Shown piece after piece: positions 37,362-47,830 of a DNA stretch of 64,000 bases. Numbering within the stretch: the stretch's first letter is position 1; the number at the start of each line of letters is the position of its first letter. The DNA lies in NCBI GenBank assembly GCA_003697085.1, contig RFFU01000037.1, positions 1-64,000 of the forward strand, given 5' to 3'. The DNA is from Candidatus Hydrogenedentota bacterium (GTDB lineage Bacteria > UBA8481 > J006). The position numbers were made by a program, and so were the translations under genes. The notes under the pieces are model-generated. The model was not told where the DNA came from. It was given only the letters and a program-made list of their open reading frames with translations, and searched no databases.

Positions 37362-37913
37362 ATGACCCAGGTCTGTTCGCGTGACACCCCCACCCGCGAG
37401 AAGATCGCTCGGATCACCGCCGCTTTTCCTTCTCTCGACCCGGACGCCCTCTTCAGTTACGTCGCGCTCATTCACACCGCCGCGACACGGATCGCCGAGG
37501 ATGAACGCTTTCTTGCGCGCTATGGCCTTACCCAAGGACGATTCTGGATCTTGTTGCATCTTTATCAGGCCGTATTGGCCGGCGAGAAGGGCGTGAATCC
37601 CTCTGAACTCGCCAGCCGCTCCAATGTCTCCCGTGCGACGATCACCGGGTTGATCGATCACCTCATTCGCGACGGGCAGGTCCAACGAGTACGTTCCGAG
37701 ATCGACCGCCGCCGACTCATCGTCACCCCCACGCGAAAAGGCCTCCGCCTCATCCGAAAAATCGTTCCCGCGCATGGCGGCCGTATCTCGAGGCTGATGC
37801 GTGCTCTTACTCCGCGGGAACAGAAGACACTCGTCCGTCTCCTCGAGAAGATCTCCCAGTCCGCCGCCGCGCTTGCTGATAACAAACCACCAAGGAAATC
37901 TCTCCGGCGATGA
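37362..37913 (+). CDS. MarR family transcriptional regulator
   Basis: LTQGRFWILLHLYQ...VNPSELASRSNVSRATITGLIDHLIRDGQVQRVRSEIDRRRLIVTPTRKGLRLI. Confidence 0.95.
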   Translation: MTQVCSRDTPTREKIARITAAFPSLDPDALFSYVALIHTAATRIAEDERFLARYGLTQGRFWILLHLYQAVLAGEKGVNPSELASRSNVSRATITGLIDHLIRDGQVQRVRSEIDRRRLIVTPTRKGLRLIRKIVPAHGGRISRLMRALTPREQKTLVRLLEKISQSAAALADNKPPRKSLRR

Positions 37914-39481
37914 TCCTCCCTCACCCGGTCCCGTCCGCTGAAGAGGCTCCCGGCCGCGCCAGAACCGCTCTCACCGTCTTTCTCTGCACCCTCCTCTTCC
38001 TGACTCCCGCTTGCCGTACATCGGGGGATCCAAAAGCAATAACTCCGCCCGTCTCTCTCCCCGAAACCCTCCTCCCCCGTGACGCCGCGCTCGAAACCGC
38101 TCCGCGGCCCAGCCTCTGGTGGCGTTCCTTCGAGGACTCGGGGCTGGAACGGATGATCGGACGCGTCTTCTCCGCGAACCTCGAACTCCGCTCCGCGTGG
38201 CATCGCCTTCGCCAAGCCCAGGAAACGGCTCGCGCATCAGGAAGCGCGCTCTGGCCGTCCGCCGATCTCCAACTTTCCGGCTCGCGCCGCCGCAGTACCG
38301 CTTCCTCCGGATTCTTCTCCTCCTTTTCGGCAGCTTCCGGAGGTCAGAGCCAATTCGCCAACACGGCCTTCTACAGCAACGACTTTTCCGTCCAGGTCGT
38401 TCCCTCCTACGAGGTTGACCTCTGGCGGCGAATCGCCTCGTCCAAGAACGCCGCGGATTTTGAGGCGGCGGCCTCACGTCACCTCGCCGAAGCGGTCGGC
38501 CTCACATTGGCGTCCCGAACCGCCGAACTCTGGTACACCATCGCGGAACTGAATCTCCGCGAAAGAATCTTGAAGAAGCGAATCGAGACGGCTCGAAGGA
38601 TCCGCGACCTCACAAGGCTTCGCTACCTTCACGGCCTCACGTCTCTTACCGAACTCGAGAGCCGGGATCAGGAACTTTCCGCGCTTCAGGAACTTCTCCC
38701 TCGTCTCCGCACGCTTCGTCAACAGACTCGAAATCTCTTGGCGGTCTTGAGCGGCCGAGCGCCGCAGGAGATGCCGCCCGTGCGATCCTCCTATCTTCCC
38801 TCCTGTGGTCCTCTCCCCGACCCCGGTCTGCCTGCGGCGCTCTTGGAACGCCGTCCCGATGTCCGCGCCGCGCTCGAAGCCGCCATCGCGGCCAACTACC
38901 GGATCGAGGCGGCGCGCGCCGAGCAATTCCCGTTGTTGCGTCTCTCCGGAACCATCGGCGGCAGTTCCTCACGGACCAATCGTATCTTTGAAGATTGGGT
39001 CGGTTCGATCGCCGCTTCGTTGTCACAGTCCCTCTTCGACGCCGGCCGCCGGCAGGCGAATGTGGAACGCGCCCGCGCCGCCGCCGCGGAACGGATCACG
39101 GAATACGGCCGGACGGTTCTGACGGCTCTGCGTGAGGTGGACGATGCGGTCACCCGCGAACGAAACCTCGAGGATGTCTCCCGGTCGATTACCCGCCGGT
39201 TGCGTCTCGCTCGCGCCACCTTTGACGGAGCCCGAAACCGTTACGCCGCAGGGCAGATCGATTACCTCGAACTGCTCCGCGCCCGCCTTCGGCTCCTCGA
39301 ACTCGAACAGGCCGCGCTTCTCGTCCGTCGGGACCGTGTTTTGGCCCGCGTCGCTCTCTTCCAAGCCCTCGGCGCCGATTGGTCGCTCGCTCCGGATGCC
39401 GACGTCACCCCCCAAACCGTTGCGAGCCGAGAGGATAACCTCGGCTCCGCGCGGCTCTCCGATTCGCGAGGAAGTTCGTGA
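37910..39481 (+). CDS. RND-type outer membrane efflux lipoprotein (TolC/NodT family)
   Basis: PSLWWRSFEDSGLERMIGRVFSANLELRSAWHRLRQA, RRPDVRAALEAAIAANYRIEAARAEQFPLLRLSG. Confidence 0.94.
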   Translation: MILPHPVPSAEEAPGRARTALTVFLCTLLFLTPACRTSGDPKAITPPVSLPETLLPRDAALETAPRPSLWWRSFEDSGLERMIGRVFSANLELRSAWHRLRQAQETARASGSALWPSADLQLSGSRRRSTASSGFFSSFSAASGGQSQFANTAFYSNDFSVQVVPSYEVDLWRRIASSKNAADFEAAASRHLAEAVGLTLASRTAELWYTIAELNLRERILKKRIETARRIRDLTRLRYLHGLTSLTELESRDQELSALQELLPRLRTLRQQTRNLLAVLSGRAPQEMPPVRSSYLPSCGPLPDPGLPAALLERRPDVRAALEAAIAANYRIEAARAEQFPLLRLSGTIGGSSSRTNRIFEDWVGSIAASLSQSLFDAGRRQANVERARAAAAERITEYGRTVLTALREVDDAVTRERNLEDVSRSITRRLRLARATFDGARNRYAAGQIDYLELLRARLRLLELEQAALLVRRDRVLARVALFQALGADWSLAPDADVTPQTVASREDNLGSARLSDSRGSS

Positions 39482-40791
39482 AATCCCGGCGCCTCATCCG
39501 AGTCGTTCTTCCGTTCCTGATCGTCCTTGCAGGTATCCTTGCCACGGTCGCTCTCATCCTCACCCGTCCCAGGGCGCCGCGGAAACATCCCGAGATACTT
39601 CCGCCTCTTGTCGAGGTCTTCACGGCCCGCACCTCTTCTCATCCTCTCACTCTCATCGCGCACGGAACCGTAACCCCGAAGCAGGAATCTCTAATCTCGG
39701 CCGACGTCGGAGGCCGTGTCGTCTGGATCAACCCCCACCTCGTCGAGGGAGGTCGTCTTTCCTCCGGCGAGCCTCTCCTTCGGATCGACGATCGTGACTA
39801 CGCCGCCGCCGTCAAGGAAGCCGAAGCACGCCTTGCCCGGACACGAACTCAACTCTCGATCGAACAGAGCCGGCGGGAGATCGCTCTGCGGGAATGGGAG
39901 ATCTTCTCTTCCGAGGAAACCTCGCCCGTCGCCGCTCCGGAACTCGCTCGGCGCGATCCGCAGTACGCGCAGGCGCAGGCCGATTTTCTCGCCGCCGAGG
40001 CCGCGCTCAACAAGGCCCGTCTCGATCTCGAACGGACCGTTCCGAAGTCCCCCTTCGATGCACTCGTGATCGAGGAATCGGCCGAGCTTGGAGAAGTGAT
40101 CTCTCCCCAGGCTCCCTTCGCTACGCTCGTGGCCACGGACGAGTATGAGGTCGAATTGAGCGTACCCGTGGAGGATCTGCCGCTTCTTGGATTCGCTTCC
40201 TCTTCCCGAACGTCTTCCTCCGCGTCTCCAACCGGCGCCGTCGTCCTTCCCCCGCGGAATTCTTCCCTCGGTACCCGCCGACTTCGTTACCGGGGATATG
40301 TCAAACGCCTTCTCGGCACCGTTGAACCTCAAGGGCGCATGGCGCGGGTCGTCGTTGGAGTTCCCCACCCTTTTCGAACAATGGACGGGATTGCCTTCCC
40401 TCTCCTGCTCAACTCCTATGCAACCGTGCAAATCGACGCGGGACGGATCGACCGCGCCTTCGCCGTTCCCGCCAAGGCTCTTAGGGAAAATCACTCGCTC
40501 TGGCTTCTCACGGCCGACAATCGTCTCGCCGTCCGATCCGTTACGGTCGCGTGGCAGGATGGCGACACCCTCCTCATTACAACGGGGTTGAAGGAGGGGG
40601 ATCGCGTGATCACCACCAACCTCGAGACTCCGATTCCCGGTATGCCCCTGCGTCTCGCCGAAACGTCTTCTCCCTCCGCAGTCGCGACTGCTTCCCGACC
40701 CGGCAACGCCGGAAAACGCGAAGCGACCGAAAAGAAGAATTTACGGAGGCGTGCCTCGCCGGTGCGCGATAAGTCTTCTTCTTCTCGATGA
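39478..40791 (+). CDS. RND efflux periplasmic adaptor (MFP)
   Basis: HGTVTPKQESLISADVGGRVVWINPHLVEGGRLSSGEPLLRIDDRDY; hairpin and beta-barrel layout. Confidence 0.94.
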   Translation: MKSRRLIRVVLPFLIVLAGILATVALILTRPRAPRKHPEILPPLVEVFTARTSSHPLTLIAHGTVTPKQESLISADVGGRVVWINPHLVEGGRLSSGEPLLRIDDRDYAAAVKEAEARLARTRTQLSIEQSRREIALREWEIFSSEETSPVAAPELARRDPQYAQAQADFLAAEAALNKARLDLERTVPKSPFDALVIEESAELGEVISPQAPFATLVATDEYEVELSVPVEDLPLLGFASSSRTSSSASPTGAVVLPPRNSSLGTRRLRYRGYVKRLLGTVEPQGRMARVVVGVPHPFRTMDGIAFPLLLNSYATVQIDAGRIDRAFAVPAKALRENHSLWLLTADNRLAVRSVTVAWQDGDTLLITTGLKEGDRVITTNLETPIPGMPLRLAETSSPSAVATASRPGNAGKREATEKKNLRRRASPVRDKSSSSR

Positions 40792-43700
40792 CGCGGAACG
40801 AACAAGAAACGGAAGCGGATAAGGGCGCCTCTCTTTCAAAAGGTCCGATCTCCTGGATGGCGCGCAACGCCGTCGCGGCCAATCTCCTGATGCTGATCTT
40901 CCTCGTGGGAGGAACCTATTTTGCCTTTCGGACGACGCAGGAGGTCTTCCCCGAATTCGACCTCGACATCGTCACGATCACCGTGCCGTATCCCGGTGCG
41001 ACGCCTCGAGACGTCGAGAATGGAATTCTTTTGGCGATCGAGGAGGCTGTACGCGGTTTGGACGGCATCAAGCGGGTCACGGCAAACGCCTACGAGGGGG
41101 CCGGACGCGTCATTGTCGAACTCGAACTCGGAACCAATCGGAACAAGGCTCTTCAGGACATCAAGAACGCCGTCGATCGCATAACCTCTTTTCCCGAGGA
41201 GGCGGAACGGCCGATCGTGAGTTTGGCCTCGAATAAACGCCAGGTTCTTTCCCTGATCTTGTACGGCGAAATGGACCGGCAAGCGTTGCGGGCGTGGGGG
41301 GAACACGTCCGGGAGGAGCTCCTGCAATCACCGGGTATAACTCAGGTAGAGTTCGACGGAGCCCGCGCGCGGGAAATCCACGTGGATGTTCCGCGGGAAC
41401 GCCTGCGAGCCTATGGGCTCACACTGGGCCAAATCGCGGACGTTCTCCGCCGCACCGCGCTCGAACTTCCCGCGGGAAGCGTCAAGACACAACAGGGCGA
41501 AATCCTTTTGCGAACCGACGAACGCAGGGACTACGCGCGCGAGTTCGCGGATATACCGGTCGTTACCAAACCCGACGGCACGATCGTTCGGCTTGCGGAG
41601 ATCGCACGGATCGAGGACGGATTCGCGGAGACGGATGAAGAGACGCTCTTCTTCGGAAAACCCGCCTTCAAGATCGACGTCTTCCGTGTCGGTGATGAGC
41701 GGCCGACCGAGATTTCGCGAATCGTCAGAGAATACGTCAAGGAACACGAACGACTTCTCCCTCCCGGCGCCGGATACGCCATCTGGAACGACCGATCGGA
41801 GATCCTTGCCCAACGCACCCAACTTCTCCTCCGCAACGCGCGCCTCGGCCTCCTTCTCGTCCTTCTTCTCCTCGGGGCCTTTCTCCGCATTCGTCTCGCC
41901 TTCTGGGTGACGATGGGGATTCCCGTCTCGATTCTCGGCGCCTTTCTCGCCGCCCCGATCCTCGGTGTGACCATCAATATGATCTCTCTCTTCGCCTTCA
42001 TCATCACGATCGGGATCGTCGTCGATGACGCGATTGTCGTCGGCGAAAACATCTACGAAATGCGCCAGAGGGGGATGAACTCGATGGAAGCGGCGATCGT
42101 CGGAGCGAGGATGATCGCCGTTCCCGTCGTCTTCTCCGTCTTGACCAACATCGTCGCCTTTGCCCCGATGCTCTTCGTCTCCGGAATGATGGGCAAGTTC
42201 TTCCGCGTCATTCCCTTCATCGTGATCCCGGTCTTCAGCATCTCTCTCTTCGAATCGCTCTTCATCCTTCCGGCGCACCTCAGCCATCTTCCTCCGCCAC
42301 GCACGCATGGAATCATCGGCCGGCTCAATCGGGTTCAAGGACGTGTGGCGGCGGGACTCGAGCGATTCATCGCGGCCCGTTACGGACCTGCTCTCGACCT
42401 CGCCCTGCGAAACCGCTATACGACGATCGCCCTCTCCGTCTTTATTCTTCTCGTCGTTCTCGGTGTCGTCGCGGGGGGACATATTCGCTTCAGTTTCCTC
42501 CCGAAGATCGAATCGGATGCGATCACCGCCACCGCCGTTCTTCCCGAGGGCACGCCGATCGAGGAGACGAGGCGGATTCAGCGGAAACTCCTTCACGCCG
42601 CGGAGAAAGTCCTGGCGCGTCACGGCGGGAAGAAGATCACCCGCGGAATTCTTTCACAGGTCGGAGGAACCCTGGCTGGTTTCGGACCGCTGGCCGCCCG
42701 AGGAACTTCGGCCACAAACGTCACCGGCGTGCGGGTCTTTCTTGTCTCATCCGAGGACAGGGCCGTTCATACCTCCCAGATCACGCGGGAGTGGGAAGAG
42801 GAAGTCGGAGAATTGACCGGCCTCGAATCCCTCTCCTTCGAATACAACATCGGCCCCGGGTCGGGAAAACCGATCGACGTGGAACTGGCGCATCAGAACC
42901 GCGCCCTCCTCGAACGCGCCGCCAAGGCAGTCGCCGCGGCCCTGGAGAACTTCCGGGGGGTTCGGGACATCGATGACGGTTTCGAAAGCGGAAAACGTCA
43001 GTTTAATCTTGAATTGACTCCCGTCGGCCGGGCCCTCGGGCTCTCCACCCGTGAACTCGCCAACCAGGTCCGCCATTCCTTTTACGGCGCCGAGGCGTTC
43101 CGCCAACAGCGGGGCCGCGATGAGGTCCGCGTGCTCGTTCGGCTTCCGCGCTCCCAGCGCCGCTCCGTCCGTGACGTCGAATCGCTTATCATCCGCACGC
43201 CGGCCGGCACGGAGATCCCCCTTTCCGAGGCGGCGACGGTGGAGCGAACGCGCGGCTTCACCTCCATCAAACGCGTCGACGGACGGCGTGTCATCGACGT
43301 CACCGCCGATATCGTTCCCGGCGTTGGGAATGCGGCCGAGATCCTTGCGGCTCTCAAAAAGGATGTCCTGCCTTCCCTGCTCCCCGATTACCCCGGACTT
43401 CAATACCGCTTTTCGGGTGAAGAACGACACAACCAGGAGGCCCTCGGAAGTCTCTTCGAGGGATTTCTGCTCGCTCTCTTCGCTATCTACGCCCTTCTCG
43501 CCGTTCCGTTCAAGAGTTACTTCCAACCGTTGATTATTATGACTTCGATCCCTTTCGGCATCATCGGCGCGACACTCGGGCATATCTTGATGGGGTACGA
43601 GATCAGCATTATGAGCCTCTTCGGAATCGTGGCACTCTCCGGTGTCGTCGTGAACGATTCGCTCGTGATGATCGATACCATCAACCAGCTGCGGCGCGAA

Positions 43701-43961
43701 GGGGTTTCCGCGGCCGAGGCAGCGGCCGCTGCGCCCCGTCGCCGCTTCCGACCGATTATCCTCACCTCCCTGACCACCTTCTTCGGCTTGGCCCCGATGA
43801 TCTTCGAGCGCAGCGTCCAAGCCCGGTTCCTCATCCCGATGGCCATCTCCCTCGGATACGGCATCCTCTTTGCAACACTGATCGTTCTCTTCCTCGTCCC
43901 CTGTCTTTACCTCGCGCTCAACGACCTCCGTAATCTGACCCTTTCCCTCCTTCAAGACTGA
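40788..43961 (+). CDS. RND efflux transporter permease (AcrB-like)
   Basis: 1057 aa; MARNAVAANLLMLIFLVGG, ITIGIVVDDAIVVGENIYE, GIVALSGVVVNDSLVMIDTINQLRREG. Confidence 0.97.
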   Translation: MTRNEQETEADKGASLSKGPISWMARNAVAANLLMLIFLVGGTYFAFRTTQEVFPEFDLDIVTITVPYPGATPRDVENGILLAIEEAVRGLDGIKRVTANAYEGAGRVIVELELGTNRNKALQDIKNAVDRITSFPEEAERPIVSLASNKRQVLSLILYGEMDRQALRAWGEHVREELLQSPGITQVEFDGARAREIHVDVPRERLRAYGLTLGQIADVLRRTALELPAGSVKTQQGEILLRTDERRDYAREFADIPVVTKPDGTIVRLAEIARIEDGFAETDEETLFFGKPAFKIDVFRVGDERPTEISRIVREYVKEHERLLPPGAGYAIWNDRSEILAQRTQLLLRNARLGLLLVLLLLGAFLRIRLAFWVTMGIPVSILGAFLAAPILGVTINMISLFAFIITIGIVVDDAIVVGENIYEMRQRGMNSMEAAIVGARMIAVPVVFSVLTNIVAFAPMLFVSGMMGKFFRVIPFIVIPVFSISLFESLFILPAHLSHLPPPRTHGIIGRLNRVQGRVAAGLERFIAARYGPALDLALRNRYTTIALSVFILLVVLGVVAGGHIRFSFLPKIESDAITATAVLPEGTPIEETRRIQRKLLHAAEKVLARHGGKKITRGILSQVGGTLAGFGPLAARGTSATNVTGVRVFLVSSEDRAVHTSQITREWEEEVGELTGLESLSFEYNIGPGSGKPIDVELAHQNRALLERAAKAVAAALENFRGVRDIDDGFESGKRQFNLELTPVGRALGLSTRELANQVRHSFYGAEAFRQQRGRDEVRVLVRLPRSQRRSVRDVESLIIRTPAGTEIPLSEAATVERTRGFTSIKRVDGRRVIDVTADIVPGVGNAAEILAALKKDVLPSLLPDYPGLQYRFSGEERHNQEALGSLFEGFLLALFAIYALLAVPFKSYFQPLIIMTSIPFGIIGATLGHILMGYEISIMSLFGIVALSGVVVNDSLVMIDTINQLRREGVSAAEAAAAAPRRRFRPIILTSLTTFFGLAPMIFERSVQARFLIPMAISLGYGILFATLIVLFLVPCLYLALNDLRNLTLSLLQD

Positions 43962-44278
43962 AGGGTTCTCCGCTTCTCCTTCTCTCCTTCGTGGCCGCTC
44001 GAAATTACAAGTTCTCCGTCTGATCCTGTATCGGCCCTCTCTCCCGTTCCAACGCGCGCTCTCTCACAACACGGGCCCGATGTCACGGAACGGAATGTTC
44101 AATTTGAGTGTTTCTCTTCCTTCCACCGGCCTCTCCGTGTCCTCGTGGAGCGATAAATCGCTTTGTCACCACGCAGGCATGGACCCATCCAACAATCCCC
44201 TTTCTCAATAAGGACCGTGGAAGTTGGAACACACATGTTGCTCCCCCACCTTGATCATTTTCCCGTTCAATCAAAAGC

Positions 44279-44667
44279 GGCGGGTGGATCTGTAAGCCGG
44301 ATTCTGTCGAGGGCGACCATCTCTCTGGGATCCCGCTTGCGCGGAACCTCGAGCAACCTACCCGCGGCGCCAAGAACGCGGACCACGTTCCGGTCGGCCC
44401 GACACGAGGGCCGACGCGCACCGTCTACATGGTCTTGCTCCGGGCGGGGTTTGCCGTGCCCGCTCCGTCACCGGAGACGGCGGTGGGCTCTTACCCCACC
44501 GTTTCACCCTTGCCTGTGTTCCGAAAATCGGAACCATCGGCGGTCTCTTCTCTGTGGCACTTTCCGTCACCTTACGGTGCCTGGACGTTATCCAGCGCCC
44601 TGTCCTGTGGAGTCCGGACTTTCCTCATTCCGCTCGCGGCGGAACGCAGCCGCCCGATCCACCCGCC
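44279..44667 (-). ncRNA. rnpB: bacterial RNase P RNA (type A)
   Basis: Minus strand contains GAGGAAAGTCCGGACTCCACAGGACAG near the 5' end and ACAGAATCCGGCTTACAGATCCACCCG at the 3' end; termini GATCCACCCGCC/GGCGGGTGGATC pair as P1. Confidence 0.95.
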
Positions 44668-44874
44668 AAGAAGCATTATATGCGAGGCGTGGAGTAATCT
44701 CCACGGTCCAAACACCTTTTGGAGCATGCCAAGAAAGCGCCAATCCCGCCCCGCCGTTACGAATCGGTCGATGGAGGTCCCGGCGTCCTCGCCGGGACAA
44801 AGACGGGCGGAACATGGTCTCGCGGAAACGCCCGCCCCTCCGCCGCTTCGCTCGCCTCCGCGGGTCTAGAACCC

Positions 44875-44945
44875 GCGCTCCAATTTCCTCTTCCTTTTTC
44901 CCCTTTTGCCCTTTGCCTTTTGCCCTTTCTCTTCTCCCCGTTCCC
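44875..44945. repeat. pyrimidine-rich CCTTTTGCC repeat tract (copy 1)
   Basis: cgctccaatttcctcttcctttttccccttttgccctttgccttttgccc. Confidence 0.7.
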
Positions 44946-45033
44946 GGCAACGTGATCCGGTCGGAGAATGTCTTCGCGCCGCTCTATTCCCCCGGTTTCG
45001 ATCGATTCCCGGGAAAACCGCTCCGGCGCCGCC

Positions 45034-46377
45034 TCAGAGTTTACCGCAAAACCGCCCTCGGCCGGGTTCCGCCCGGCATTCACCTTCGCTCACGATCTCT
45101 TCGCCCCGCGAGAAGACACGACGCACCCGCCCCCTCACCTTCCTTCCTTCCCACGGATTGTAACGCGCCGTCCCTACCCTCTCATCCGCGCGAATCACCC
45201 ACTCCTGCTCCGGATCGAAAAAGACGATATCCGCATCCGAGCCGACCGCGATCGTTCCTTTCCTCGGATAAAGACCGAACGCGCGGGCGGGGTTGGCGCA
45301 ACACAACGCCACCAGCCGTTCCATCTTCAGCCCCCGCTTCACCACCCCTTCGTCGTAAGTCAGAACAAGCAGCGTCTCGAGGCCGGGAAGCCCGCCCGGG
45401 GTTTTGGAAAAATCGTCGGCGGCACGCTTCTGTTCGATCGAGTAATCGCAATGGTCCGTCCCAAGACAATCGACCGTTCCCCGCAGGACCCTCTCCCACA
45501 GTCCTTCGACGGCCGTGCGGCTCCTCAAAGGCGGTTGAAGAATGAAACGCCAGGCGTCCGAGGTTTCATAGACGGATTCGTCGAGCGTGAGATACTGTGG
45601 GCAGGTCTCGGACCATATCACCTGCCCGCTTCTCCGCGCCGCCTCGATCACATCGACGGTTCTCGGCGAAGAATTGTGAACGATGTAGAGCACACATCCG
45701 GCTTCGGCCGCCAGGAAACAGGCTCGGTGAGCCGCCTCCACCTCGGCGAACTCCGGCCGCGCCCGGCCGTGAAAGCGCAGTGCGCGGTCCCCGCCGGCCA
45801 AAAGGCGCTCCGTCGCTTCCGTAACGATTGCGTCGTTTTCGGCGTGAAGCATTATGGGAAGTCCCGCCTTCGCGGCTCGGCCCATGATCTCCAAAAGCGC
45901 CGCGTCGTCCTGGTAATAATTCGGCCGATACGTCGTGTAAACCTTGACGGCGTCCACGCCCGCCGCGGCCATTTCCTCGAAAGACCCCGCCGCTCGCCGA
46001 TCCGTAACCATCATATGCAAGCCGTAATCGACGATCGCCTTTCCTCGAATCTCGGCTTGCCGCGCTTCCAACGCCTGCTCCCAACTCTGTCCCGGAAACT
46101 GCGTCGCGAAATCGAGCACGGTGGTGACCCCTCCCAACGCCGCCTCACGCGTACCGATCTCCCAATCGTCCGGGGTCGAATAGATTCCGGTATCGAGCCG
46201 AATGTGGAGGTGCGGATCGATCAGTCCGGGAAGAACGAGAAGCCCGCCGGCATCGAGCACCTCTTCCCCGTCGATAGGATCGAGATTGCCCATCGCCGTT
46301 ATCCGTTCGCCCTCGATCCGAAGATCGCACCTCCGGCTTTCGTTTTCCGTGACCACCGTTCCGTTTTTTATCAACAT
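45034..46377 (-). CDS. dihydropyrimidinase/D-hydantoinase-like amidohydrolase
   Basis: LVLPGLIDPHLHIRLDTG metal-binding HxH, LGGVTTVLDF, LHAENDAIV, LGTDHCDYSIEQK. Confidence 0.93.
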   Translation of the reverse strand: MLIKNGTVVTENESRRCDLRIEGERITAMGNLDPIDGEEVLDAGGLLVLPGLIDPHLHIRLDTGIYSTPDDWEIGTREAALGGVTTVLDFATQFPGQSWEQALEARQAEIRGKAIVDYGLHMMVTDRRAAGSFEEMAAAGVDAVKVYTTYRPNYYQDDAALLEIMGRAAKAGLPIMLHAENDAIVTEATERLLAGGDRALRFHGRARPEFAEVEAAHRACFLAAEAGCVLYIVHNSSPRTVDVIEAARRSGQVIWSETCPQYLTLDESVYETSDAWRFILQPPLRSRTAVEGLWERVLRGTVDCLGTDHCDYSIEQKRAADDFSKTPGGLPGLETLLVLTYDEGVVKRGLKMERLVALCCANPARAFGLYPRKGTIAVGSDADIVFFDPEQEWVIRADERVGTARYNPWEGRKVRGRVRRVFSRGEEIVSEGECRAEPGRGRFCGKL

Positions 46378-46383
46378 CGCCGC

Positions 46384-47466
46384 TCACACTCCTACTCGAA
46401 AATGCACGACGTCACCGTCACGCATGACATAATCCTTCCCTTCCAATCGAACGCGCCCCGCTTCACGCGCCGCCAGCATCGAACCACATCTGTCCAGATC
46501 CTCGAAAGCGACAACTTCAGCGCGAATAAAATGCTTCTCGAAATCGGAATGGATGATCCCGGCCGCTTGCGGTGCCTTCGTTCCCTTCCGAAACGGCCAC
46601 GCCCGCACTTCTTTCTCCCCGCCGGTGAGATACGTCTCCAGACCGAGAAGCCGGTACGCGGCCTTGACGAGCCGATCAAGGCCCGACTCCTTCAATCCCA
46701 TCGCCTCGAGAAATTCGCCGCGTTCCTCCTCCGGCATAGCGGCGATCTCGGCTTCCACTTCCGCCGAAACGACCACGACTTCCCCGCGATCCCTCAGTCT
46801 CTTTACCACGTCCAACGAATCCTCATTTCCCAAATCCTTCTCTCCGACATTGGCCGCAAAAAGCACCGGTTTTGCCGTCAGGAGAGAGAGTTCTCGGAAG
46901 AGAGGCGCCGTCTCTTCACGAACCGAGATCGCCCGCGCCGGCTCCCCACGCTCCAATGTCTCACGAACCTCTCGTAAAAACGCTTCCTCACTCCGTTTCG
47001 TCTTGTCCGTCCTGGCCACCCTCGCAACTTTTTCCAGCCGACGATCGACCGTCTGCAGATCCGCCAGAATCAACTCGGTCTCTATCAATTCCACATCCCG
47101 AAGGGGATTCACGTCGCCATGAACGTGAACGACGTTCTCATTGCTGAAACAGCGCACAACGTGACAGATGGCATCGACCTCGCGGATATTCGCGAGAAAT
47201 TGATTTCCCAATCCCTCTCCCTTGTGAGCATCCTTGACAAGACCGGCGATATCAACGAACCGCACGACCGCCGGCGTGACTTTCTCTGGAGAAAAAATTT
47301 CAGCAAGTCGATCAAGGCGTGAATCGCGCACAACGGCCATTCCGACATTCGGTTCAATCGTACAAAAGGGAAAATTCGAGGCCGCCGCGCCGGCGGAGGT
47401 CATTGCGTTAAAGAGCGTCGACTTGCCGACATTCGGAAGCCCCACGATTCCGATTCCTAGTGCCAA
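46384..47466 (-). CDS. ychF: YchF/OLA1 family redox-regulated ATPase
   Basis: GIVGLPNVGKSTLFNAMTSAGAAASNFPFCTIEPNVG and TGS-like C-terminus RAEVVAFEDLDRCGS...LEGKDYVMRDGDVVHFRVGV. Confidence 0.98.
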   Translation of the reverse strand: MALGIGIVGLPNVGKSTLFNAMTSAGAAASNFPFCTIEPNVGMAVVRDSRLDRLAEIFSPEKVTPAVVRFVDIAGLVKDAHKGEGLGNQFLANIREVDAICHVVRCFSNENVVHVHGDVNPLRDVELIETELILADLQTVDRRLEKVARVARTDKTKRSEEAFLREVRETLERGEPARAISVREETAPLFRELSLLTAKPVLFAANVGEKDLGNEDSLDVVKRLRDRGEVVVVSAEVEAEIAAMPEEERGEFLEAMGLKESGLDRLVKAAYRLLGLETYLTGGEKEVRAWPFRKGTKAPQAAGIIHSDFEKHFIRAEVVAFEDLDRCGSMLAAREAGRVRLEGKDYVMRDGDVVHFRVGV

Positions 47467-47717
47467 TGAATCTAACCATCCTTTCTCCGTCGGAAAATTA
47501 TCCTAAATCAGAAACACACGAAATACCAAGTTCGTGCCCAAACGAGAAGCCGCAAATGCGCGGCCGTATTTTGGAAGATAACCGGAAACGTCTGCGGGTG
47601 CCACCCTGAGGACATTTTCCACCGAAAACAAAGCCAAACGCGAATTTTCGGCCCTGCTTACCGTTCGCCCGCCGATAACCGTGGAAGGATGGCGGCCACT
47701 GGTATGAAAAAGTCACG

Positions 47718-47808
47718 GAACTAGAATCGGTTTCATAAGTACCGGTACGGCCTCAGAAATCCTGCAATATCAAGGAGGAAGGGAGCCTTATGAAACAGTT
47801 TCTAGAGA
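47718..47808. mobile_element. MITE-like element, copy B
   Basis: GTTTCATAAG...CTTATGAAAC perfect 10-bp inner inverted repeat extending outward (CTAGAA...TTCTAG); matches copy A at 30033-30123. Confidence 0.6.
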
Positions 47809-47830
47809 AAAGCAGGTGTATATGAAACTG

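Noticed and set aside
42747-43955. 402-aa minus-strand ORF
   Set aside because: Antisense to the RND permease; composition artefact
44163-45545. 460-aa plus-strand ORF
   Set aside because: Crosses the RNase P RNA gene and the antisense of the hydantoinase-like gene; no domain
44968-46977. 669-aa plus-strand ORF
   Set aside because: Antisense to the hydantoinase-like and ychF genes, whose motifs are unmistakable; arginine/histidine/proline-rich composition typical of GC-driven antisense frames
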